From Verrucomicrobiales bacterium (GTDB lineage Bacteria; Verrucomicrobiota; Verrucomicrobiia; Verrucomicrobiales; DEV007): a stretch of 5,537 nt of DNA. Numbering within the stretch: the first letter of the stretch is position 1; the number at the start of each line of letters is the position of its first letter. Where the stretch lies: positions 1 through 5,537 of the forward strand of contig PAHQ01000051.1 of assembly GCA_002705125.1 (NCBI GenBank), read 5' to 3'. Made by a program: the position numbers and the translations under genes. Positions 1 to 5,229 of this stretch are shown here, piece by piece. The notes beneath the pieces were generated by a model, which saw only the letters and a program-made list of their open reading frames with translations, searched no databases and was not told where the DNA came from.

Positions 1-759
1 ACTCCCGAACAAGCTACTGCTATTACTGCAAACACTACTAAGATTGATGCACTAATCAGTGATGTGACCACACAACTTGAAACCCTTGGTAATAACGATA
101 CAGCAATAGGTGAGCAATTAACTACTCTTGGTCAGAATGATATATCGATAGGCGAGCAAATGACTACACTTGGTGAGAATGATCAATCCATAAGTGAACA
201 GATGGCTACGCTCAAAGCTAGCGATACTACGAACACAACAAACATCACTAGAAACACATCCGAAATTGCGGAACTAAAGCCGATAGTTGAAGCATTGGGT
301 CAAAATGATACTGCGATAGGTGAACAATTAACTTCACTTGGTCAGAATGATATATCGATAGGTGAGCAAATGGCTACCCTTAGCGAGAATGATCAATCAA
401 TAAGTGAACAAATGGCTACGCTCAGCGAGAATGATCAATCCATTATGGCTGAGATAAATGCTATGAAAGCACAGCTTCAGACCCTAGTTGCACAAGTCGC
501 TGAAAAGGATCAAAGAATTGCCGAACTCGAGCAAGGTGGTGGTGGGCAATCCTTAGAACAGGTTCTTGAGCAAGTCCGTGATGCTAGAGCAGGTTCAGTT
601 GTTCTAACTGTCGACCCAGAAGGTGATAACATCACTTTAGGTTTAACGATCGAGCAGAGCGATAACCTTACCCAATGGACAAAACTCGATGGTGAGATGA
701 CACGCACTATCCCAATCCCTGACGGCAAGAAGTTCTACCGCTTTGCTTTAGATAAGTAA
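1..759 (+). CDS. Repetitive coiled-coil protein, C-terminal part (5' end outside window)
   Basis: I do not recognise a named family. The frame is open from base 1, giving 252 residues here; the true start lies upstream. Numbering from the first codon, residues 8 to about 177 form one unbroken heptad coiled coil. Core d positions are mostly Leu/Ile (29, 36, 43, 50, 57, 64, 71). Core a positions alternate a hydrophobic residue with Asp (33, 47, 61, 75, 103, 117, 131, 145). Residues 29-70 and 99-154 are 14-residue repeats of the type TLGxNDxxIxEQM. The stretch between (71-98) is diverged, with Asn at two d positions (78, 85), and holds the same register. A Gly4 linker (179-182) leads to a 55-residue C-terminal domain predicted as beta-strand, with SDNL (220-223), Trp226 and FYRF (245-248), ending at TAA. 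The layout suggests a trimeric fibre or surface/structural stalk with a C-terminal head. No transmembrane segment or YadA-type anchor is visible. A phage-type tail fibre is the main alternative, but the neighbours are not phage genes. Confidence 0.85.
   Translation, partial: TPEQATAITANTTKIDALISDVTTQLETLGNNDTAIGEQLTTLGQNDISIGEQMTTLGENDQSISEQMATLKASDTTNTTNITRNTSEIAELKPIVEALGQNDTAIGEQLTSLGQNDISIGEQMATLSENDQSISEQMATLSENDQSIMAEINAMKAQLQTLVAQVAEKDQRIAELEQGGGGQSLEQVLEQVRDARAGSVVLTVDPEGDNITLGLTIEQSDNLTQWTKLDGEMTRTIPIPDGKKFYRFALDK
85..462 (+). repeat. In-frame 42-bp coding repeats (nine 14-codon registers)
   Basis: Clear 42-bp units begin at 85, 127, 169, 295, 337, 379 and 421; the last is only partly conserved. 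Two diverged units (211-294) lie between them, so the 42-bp phase never shifts. The two-unit block at 127-210 matches 337-420 with 7 differences in 84 bp by my count. The start of unit 421 is a near copy of the start of unit 379. The unit is a multiple of three and of two heptads, so gain or loss of a unit would keep both the reading frame and the coiled-coil register. Confidence 0.9.
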
Positions 760-763
760 AAAA

Positions 764-1546
764 TCATAGAGTTAATTTCAATCCATCGTAAGCGATACGA
801 ACATTATTAGGCAGGTTCGGCTCATCTCTTTCATGCATAACATCATGGGAAATATGAGTGAGCCATGTTTTTTTGGCCCCTAGTTCCTGAGAGATCTCAA
901 CGGCTTCGGAAATAGAAATATGCGTAGGGTGAGGGGTATGTCTTAGCCCATCAATGATAAGGCACTCAACATCTTTTAATGCATTCATTCCTTCTTCATA
1001 AATTATTTTACAGTCTGGAATATACCCAAGTAGTGGGGCATCATTTTGATAAAAGGCAAAACCAATACACTCAACTTTTCCATGCTCAACGGGAATAGGG
1101 ATCACTTTCAATTCAGATAAATTAAAGGCTCCTTCAATGGGTAAGGCGTCAGGTTTGAAGTAGCCTGGGTAACGATTCTCACCATTAAAAATATAGAAGA
1201 AACATTGGCTAAGTGCCTCGATGCAGCTGGGACGAGCATAGATAGGAAGCGTATCTTCTGCCTTAGGGGTGAATCTTCTTAGGTCATCAAGACCCATAAT
1301 ATGATCGGCATGAGGATGAGTGATTAACACTGCATCAACAGATTCAATTCCTTCCCTAAGGCATTGTTGTCTCAGATCAGGACCGCAATCGATAAGAAGA
1401 CTTTGTTCCTTTGTTTTGATTAAAATAGAGGATCTAAGGCGCTTATCTTTGGGATCTGTGGATTCACAGACTTCGCAATGACAACCGATGCTAGGGACTC
1501 CTACCGAAGTTCCAGTACCAAGAAAAGTTATCTCCATTTCATCCAT
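764..1546 (-). CDS. PhnP-like MBL-fold metallo-hydrolase (cyclic phosphodiesterase type)
   Basis: A 260-residue metallo-beta-lactamase-fold hydrolase of the PhnP group, probably cytoplasmic (no signal peptide). The metal motif THPHADH gives His77, His79, Asp81 and His82; His155, Asp178 and His231 would complete a two-metal site. Cys22, Cys24 and Cys27 (GCHCEVC) with His234 match the structural zinc site I recall from E. coli PhnP. His209 lies 22 residues before His231, like the PhnP catalytic His. PhnP opens phosphoribosyl 1,2-cyclic phosphate in C-P lyase phosphonate degradation, but no phn gene is in view. The substrate may therefore be another cyclic phosphodiester, and no gene symbol is given. 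The start ATG has an AGAGG Shine-Dalgarno 6 nt upstream; an ATG three codons later is the alternative. The stop lies 4 bp from the convergent coiled-coil gene. It is divergent from recN. Confidence 0.88.
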   Translation of the reverse strand: MDEMEITFLGTGTSVGVPSIGCHCEVCESTDPKDKRLRSSILIKTKEQSLLIDCGPDLRQQCLREGIESVDAVLITHPHADHIMGLDDLRRFTPKAEDTLPIYARPSCIEALSQCFFYIFNGENRYPGYFKPDALPIEGAFNLSELKVIPIPVEHGKVECIGFAFYQNDAPLLGYIPDCKIIYEEGMNALKDVECLIIDGLRHTPHPTHISISEAVEISQELGAKKTWLTHISHDVMHERDEPNLPNNVRIAYDGLKLTL

Positions 1547-1552
1547 GTTCGG

Positions 1553-1557
1553 CCTCT
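1553..1557 (-). promoter_or_regulatory. Shine-Dalgarno of the PhnP-like gene
   Basis: On the minus strand this reads AGAGG, 6 nt before the ATG at 1546. This good spacing favours that start over the ATG three codons downstream. Confidence 0.55.
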
Positions 1558-1595
1558 AATGAGAGATTCGGTCAATTTAAAGGGGATTAAAAGGG

Positions 1596-1612
1596 TTAAA
1601 ATCGGCTTTTAA
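1596..1612. repeat. AT-rich inverted repeat in the recN upstream region
   Basis: TTAAAA and TTTTAA are perfect 6-bp arms around TCGGC. The repeat sits between the divergent PhnP-like gene and recN, 16 bp left of the LexA box. It could be a minor operator or a chance AT-rich palindrome. The stem is too weak and has no T-tract, so it is not a terminator. Confidence 0.3.
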
Positions 1613-1628
1613 GAGAGATATATAAATA

Positions 1629-1642
1629 TGTTCACTTGAACA
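1629..1642. promoter_or_regulatory. LexA (SOS) box upstream of recN
   Basis: TGTTCACTTGAACA is a perfect palindrome with 6-bp arms around CT. It fits TGTTC-N4-GAACA, the form I recall as the LexA-binding motif described for Verrucomicrobia. It lies 42 bp before the recN ATG and overlaps the proposed -35 element, so a bound repressor would block RNA polymerase. recN is a classic SOS gene in many phyla, which makes the assignment credible. It is 82 bp from the divergent PhnP-like start, so control of that gene is less likely. Confidence 0.75.
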
Positions 1643-1664
1643 CTTGTTAATTTGTACATATATT
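1636..1664 (+). promoter_or_regulatory. Probable sigma70-type promoter of recN
   Basis: The -35 candidate TTGAAC (1636-1641) and -10 candidate TATATT (1659-1664) are 17 bp apart, placing the transcript start near 1671. The -35 shares bases with the LexA box. A weakness is that a start there would leave a leader of only about 14 nt and clip the ribosome site. An alternative -10, TATAAA (1621-1626), would start inside the LexA box and leave a full leader. Either arrangement would be repressible by LexA. Confidence 0.45.
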
Positions 1665-1665
1665 T

Positions 1666-1673
1666 AAGGGGAG
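1666..1673 (+). promoter_or_regulatory. Shine-Dalgarno of recN
   Basis: AAGGGGAG lies 11 nt before the ATG at 1685. It supports that ATG over the in-frame TTG at 1652, because the TTG would place this purine-rich tract inside the coding region. Confidence 0.65.
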
Positions 1674-1684
1674 ATAACAAGAAA

Positions 1685-3349
1685 ATGCTTACTTTAATAA
1701 AAATCAATAATCTGGCCTTGATCGAAGAAGTCGTATGGGAAATGGGATCAGGGCTCATCGGTATCACTGGGGAGACCGGAGCCGGAAAATCTATGGTCAT
1801 TGGAGCATTAAAGCTAATCGTAGGGCAGAGGGCTGATACTGAGCTTATCAGGACAGGAGAGGACACGTGCACGGTTGAAGCCGTATTTGACCTAAAGAAC
1901 TGTAACGAAATTAACTCAATCCTTGAGGAGGCGGGCTTAGAGCCTTGTTCAGAGAATCAACTAGTCATTAGGAGAGTCATTGATAGAAACACGGCAAATA
2001 AACAATTTGTTAATTGCTCACCGGTGACTCTCAATACTCTTAAAACAATCGGCAAGTTGCTCGTCGATCTGCACGGGCCTCATGACCATCATTCATTATT
2101 TTCAGCTGATCGGCAACTTTCACTACTTGATGCTTATGCGGGTCTTTCAGAAGACACTAAAGAGCATTCAGAAGCTTATAAAAAATTAAAAGCCATCGAA
2201 AATGAATATGACAATCTCATTAATTCTGAAAGGAGTAATGAGCAAGCAATTGATCTCTTAAAGCACCAAATTAATGAAATTGATGAAGCAGATATTAACC
2301 CAGACGAGGAAGAGGACTTAAACAATAAATATCAGGTCAGTCGAAATTCAAAGAACCTCCTTGAGACATCCAGCAAAATCATTAGTGAACTACAAGGTGA
2401 AGAGAATTCAGTTGTTGATCAACTCATGCAGCTCACACGTTCATTTAAAGAACTCGAAAAGTTTGATCCCTCTACGACTCGGTACACTGAAAAGTTTGAA
2501 AATGCTCTCCTTGAAATTCAGGAGCTACAAAGCCAAATGGATTTTTATGCAGCGAGCGTTGAAATGGATCCTTCTGAGATTGACTCAATTGAGGAACGCG
2601 TCGATCTCATCGAAACGCTAAAGAGAAAGTACGGTAATAATCTCAATGAAGTACTTTCTTTTAGAGAAGACGCCCAAGAAAAGCTCAATAAAACTGAAAA
2701 TAGGCACGAGGAACTCAAGAGGCTAGAAGGAGAAATTGATACCGCGCGGTCTGCAATGTTGAAAATATCGGAAAAAATAACTAAGAAAAGAACATTAGCA
2801 GCACCTAAACTAGGGAAACTCGTCACCAAAGAATTGATGGAATTAGGATTTAAAAAATCCAAATTCGAGATCTTACTTGAAAGAAAAGATCAGCCCACGG
2901 CCACGGGTCATGAGAGCATGGAATTTCTCTTTGCACCAAACCCTGGTGAACCTTCAAAACCTTTAAGGTCTATCGCGTCGAGTGGTGAAATGTCTCGAGT
3001 TATGCTTGCACTAAAAGGCACTCTAGCAAGAGAAGACTCTATACCCGTACTAGTATTTGATGAAATTGATGCCAACGTCGGAGGTGAAATTGCACGTACT
3101 GTCGGTACTAAGATGTGCTCGCTCGGGGATAGCCATCAAGTCATTTCTATATCTCACCTTCCTCAGGTCGCCTCAATGGCAGGCTCACATTTCGTTGTGC
3201 AAAAGGAGTTCACAAAAGACGGGAGAACAAAATCACAAATCAGATCCGTTAAAAATAAAGAAAGAGTTTCTGAGCTAGCGAGAATGCTTGGTGGGGAGAA
3301 AGGCACGGCAGAGGAACACGCCAAGAATCTAATGACAGTGGCTGCATAA
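1685..3349 (+). CDS. recN: DNA repair protein RecN
   Basis: A complete 554-residue RecN, the usual length (E. coli about 553). RecN is a cytoplasmic SMC-like ATPase that acts early in double-strand-break repair with RecA. Visible parts in order: N-terminal ABC half-domain beginning MLTLIKINNLALIEE; Walker A GETGAGKS (29-36); conserved loop HGPHDHHS (130-137); a charged coiled-coil arm over roughly 155-380; signature SSGEMSR (432-438); Walker B VLVFDE with Asp459-Glu460; D-loop residues DANVGG; and switch His491 in ISHLPQVAS. The nucleotide-binding set is intact. The signature reads ASSGE where most RecN have ASGGE. I chose the ATG at 1685 because RecN proteins normally begin at this point and a Shine-Dalgarno precedes it. 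Regulation is probably through the LexA box at 1629-1642. The gene converges with the SMP-30 gene 22 bp downstream. Confidence 0.97.
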   Translation: MLTLIKINNLALIEEVVWEMGSGLIGITGETGAGKSMVIGALKLIVGQRADTELIRTGEDTCTVEAVFDLKNCNEINSILEEAGLEPCSENQLVIRRVIDRNTANKQFVNCSPVTLNTLKTIGKLLVDLHGPHDHHSLFSADRQLSLLDAYAGLSEDTKEHSEAYKKLKAIENEYDNLINSERSNEQAIDLLKHQINEIDEADINPDEEEDLNNKYQVSRNSKNLLETSSKIISELQGEENSVVDQLMQLTRSFKELEKFDPSTTRYTEKFENALLEIQELQSQMDFYAASVEMDPSEIDSIEERVDLIETLKRKYGNNLNEVLSFREDAQEKLNKTENRHEELKRLEGEIDTARSAMLKISEKITKKRTLAAPKLGKLVTKELMELGFKKSKFEILLERKDQPTATGHESMEFLFAPNPGEPSKPLRSIASSGEMSRVMLALKGTLAREDSIPVLVFDEIDANVGGEIARTVGTKMCSLGDSHQVISISHLPQVASMAGSHFVVQKEFTKDGRTKSQIRSVKNKERVSELARMLGGEKGTAEEHAKNLMTVAA

Positions 3350-3371
3350 ATCGCTTATTTAGGACAAGAAT

Positions 3372-4262
3372 TTATCGTCCAACGCCAGAAACTTTCATTA
3401 GCCTACGATATATCGTCCCCCCGTTAGCAACATAAAGGTATTGAAAGTCTTTACCTGCGAAAGCAATGCTCACGACAGGCTTCATGGGATCAGGTGACGA
3501 TATAACCCCTCCTAACCGACCAGTCGGGTCAAACATCTGAATTCCAAGATCAGATGTAACATAATAGCGGCTCAATGAGTCGGCATCACAACCGTCTCCT
3601 CGACTAGGTAAATTTTTACCTCTAATTCTTAGAGAGGCATAAGGAGCCTTCATCGATAGTTTGTGATTCTTTTCAATTCTGAAAAACCAAACCTCTTTAT
3701 CGAGGTGGTCTGAAACAAATAGCGTTCCGTCACATGGTGTCAGCCCAATGCCATTGGGCTTTAAAATTCCAGTATCAACAATACTTAAAACTTTAACTTC
3801 ATCATTCAGATTAACATGATAAACACGCTGAGTGGACGTCTCAGTGAAGTAAAGCTGGTTATTATTAGTAACCACCAAGTCATTGGGTCGAACATTCTCG
3901 ACCACAGTTTCTAGCCTCTTACCATTTTTAAGAACGGATATCCGTCGAGCTTTCCCCTGACAAATATATAGGCTTGAATCTTTGCCAAATTGTAAACCAC
4001 TGACGCCATCAAGACTTGGTCCAAAGTCTTGTACCTCACCATCATGGCTCACCTTTTTTATTGGTCCCTTATTACCAGCATCGGCAAAATAAAAGTTACC
4101 CTCACTGTCCGTGCAGCAAGCATCACAAAAATTCATGCCTCCCGCGATTTTCTCCCACTTGCTGTCGGGTGAAAGCACCATTGAAAGAGGCGTGTCTTGA
4201 GCCTCGGCAGGAATTGCCATCATTAATGGGCAAAGTAAAAATGATATAAAAAATTTTCTCAT
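3372..4262 (-). CDS. Exported SMP-30/gluconolactonase-like beta-propeller protein
   Basis: 296 residues from the chosen start. Residues 1-21 form a Sec signal peptide (MRK, hydrophobic core, AEA before Gln22). The rest is a six-bladed beta-propeller of the SMP-30/gluconolactonase/LRE type. RPNDLVV (125-131), KPNGIGL (168-174), VSD (183-185), GDGCDAD (222-228) and IQMFDPTG (241-248) match the family's core strands. By comparison with human SMP-30, Asn127 would bind substrate and Asn170 and Asp223 would bind the divalent metal. The usual first metal ligand, Glu of an EGP motif, appears as Asp47 in FCDACC. Members hydrolyse sugar lactones or related esters; the substrate here is unknown. The ATG at 4262 overlaps the esterase stop as ATGA, implying translational coupling, and puts the signal peptide at the N-terminus. 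An ATG 30 bp upstream would add ten polar residues before it. Six cysteines are present in the mature part, so disulfides are possible. Confidence 0.82.
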   Translation of the reverse strand: MRKFFISFLLCPLMMAIPAEAQDTPLSMVLSPDSKWEKIAGGMNFCDACCTDSEGNFYFADAGNKGPIKKVSHDGEVQDFGPSLDGVSGLQFGKDSSLYICQGKARRISVLKNGKRLETVVENVRPNDLVVTNNNQLYFTETSTQRVYHVNLNDEVKVLSIVDTGILKPNGIGLTPCDGTLFVSDHLDKEVWFFRIEKNHKLSMKAPYASLRIRGKNLPSRGDGCDADSLSRYYVTSDLGIQMFDPTGRLGGVISSPDPMKPVVSIAFAGKDFQYLYVANGGTIYRRLMKVSGVGR

Positions 4263-5131
4263 TTTGCTTTTTTGTAATCCCTCCATATCCACCTCAACAT
4301 GTCAGGGAAAATTGTTCCTCCATGCTTCCCATTATGAGCACCGTCACCCATCACAAACTTATAGTCATAACCAGTAAATTTAAGGGCAGCTGCCATTTGT
4401 CGATTAGCAAGCGGCCAGTTCCCATGAAGATTATCTAAATCGTTTTCTCCTTCTTGAAGAAAAACCCGGATTGGTTTTTTCTCCGTCTTTCGTATCATTG
4501 CAGGGTAAGCATGACCTCCCCTAATATTGGTAAAGCTACCAATATAGGAGATGACTTTTCTGAATTGGTCTGGCCTTTCCCAGGCCACGGTCCAAGCACA
4601 AATCCCGCCAGAGCTAATACCACACACAGATCTTCCCTCAGGATCCTTGGTTAAATTGTAATCCTTTTCTACTTCAGGAAGAAGGTCCTCCAATAGAAAC
4701 CTAGAGTACTGATCATTTAACGTATCATATTCCAAGCTGCGATTTTTTCTCGGCTTCCCTCCCTCTTTCTCTGAGGGAATGACACCTGGGTTAACAAATA
4801 TGCCAATAATGACCGGTATCTCCTTCTGGTGAATCAAGTTGTCAAAAACAACTGGAGCTCTCGTATGCCCCTTTGCCGCCTGATACCAGTTACCGTCTTG
4901 AAAAACCATGAAGCAGGTTGGCTTTTCAGGGTTGTACTGATGAGGCACATAAATCCAATAATCTCTTACCGTGCCAGGATAGATTTTACTCTTGGCAAAC
5001 TCTTTTTTAATAATTTTACCTTTTGGAACACCATTCTTTGGAAAAGAGTCCTCAGTGTATTTGTACTCGGAGAGGGCTACATAAGGCCAAAATATGCATA
5101 GAACAAAAAAGCTCGTAACTAAAATTTTCAT
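4259..5131 (-). CDS. Exported alpha/beta-hydrolase esterase (enterochelin esterase/CE1-like)
   Basis: A 290-residue serine esterase of the putative-esterase (Fes/CE1-like) family. Residues 1-21 look like a Sec signal peptide (MK, hydrophobic core, VALS before Glu22). The chain runs through YWIYVPHQY (58-66), FQDG (77-80) and PVIIGIFVNPG (106-116, oxyanion region). The nucleophile elbow GISSGG (171-176) has Ser173. The acid is probably Asp231 or Asp233 in GENDLDN, and the base is His266 in GDGAHNGKHGG. The triad is therefore complete. Relatives include feruloyl and acetyl-xylan esterases and siderophore esterases; no iron-uptake genes are visible, so a plant- or algal-polymer ester is as plausible as a siderophore. 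It is the first gene of an operon with the SMP-30 protein. I see no clear Shine-Dalgarno before its ATG and no convincing promoter on this strand in 5132-5229. Confidence 0.86.
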   Translation of the reverse strand: MKILVTSFFVLCIFWPYVALSEYKYTEDSFPKNGVPKGKIIKKEFAKSKIYPGTVRDYWIYVPHQYNPEKPTCFMVFQDGNWYQAAKGHTRAPVVFDNLIHQKEIPVIIGIFVNPGVIPSEKEGGKPRKNRSLEYDTLNDQYSRFLLEDLLPEVEKDYNLTKDPEGRSVCGISSGGICAWTVAWERPDQFRKVISYIGSFTNIRGGHAYPAMIRKTEKKPIRVFLQEGENDLDNLHGNWPLANRQMAAALKFTGYDYKFVMGDGAHNGKHGGTIFPDMLRWIWRDYKKAK

Positions 5132-5186
5132 GTTATCACGACATGCTATAGAGTCTCTCTTTCAAATAAAAGTATTTGTTCACCTG

Positions 5187-5218
5187 TTTACAGAACTCAC
5201 CATATGTGATCTTATACT
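5187..5218 (+). promoter_or_regulatory. Possible promoter of the reductase gene
   Basis: A good -10 hexamer, TATACT (5213-5218), lies 11 nt before the reductase ATG, with a TTTACA -35 candidate (5187-5192). The 20-bp spacer is long, so the -35 is doubtful. Transcription would start near 5225, leaving almost no leader, which fits the lack of a Shine-Dalgarno. Small palindromes CTGT-TT-ACAG (5184-5193) and TCAC-N5-GTGA (5197-5209) lie over or beside the promoter and could be operators. The 98-bp region 5132-5229 holds nothing else I can support. Confidence 0.35.
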
Positions 5219-5229
5219 GACAATTGACG

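Noticed and set aside
85..462. CRISPR-like or intergenic tandem repeat
   Set aside because: The units are contiguous, 42 bp, in frame and encode a continuous heptad pattern, so they are coding repeats.
1..759. Trimeric autotransporter adhesin
   Set aside because: The stalk resembles one, but the C-terminus is a short globular domain and not a YadA-type membrane anchor.
1652..1684. TTG at 1652 as the recN start, adding 11 residues
   Set aside because: It would put the Shine-Dalgarno tract inside the gene and add residues not typical of RecN, whose N-terminus aligns from the ATG at 1685.
1609..1872. Minus-strand open frame across the recN start
   Set aside because: It overlaps recN and its control region, and the product has no recognisable features; it is a shadow of the real gene.
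2361..2862. Open frames within recN at 2361-2621 (+) and 2545-2862 (-)
   Set aside because: Both lie inside the well-supported recN coiled-coil region and have no independent support.
3347..3361. TAAAT-CGCTT-ATTTA as a terminator between recN and the SMP-30 gene
   Set aside because: The stem is only five AT pairs with no GC core or T-tract, so it is too weak to call.
4263..4292. ATG at 4292 (minus) as the SMP-30 protein start
   Set aside because: It would place ten polar residues before the signal peptide and overlap the esterase gene by 34 bp; the ATGA overlap start is more natural.
4016..5101. Plus-strand open frames at 4016-4249, 4454-4654 and 4829-5101
   Set aside because: They are antisense to the SMP-30 and esterase genes and lack ribosome sites or known motifs.
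5177..5196. TGTTC...GAAC as a second LexA box
   Set aside because: The spacer is 11 nt, not 4, and the right half lacks the final A; there is no reason to expect SOS control of the neighbours.
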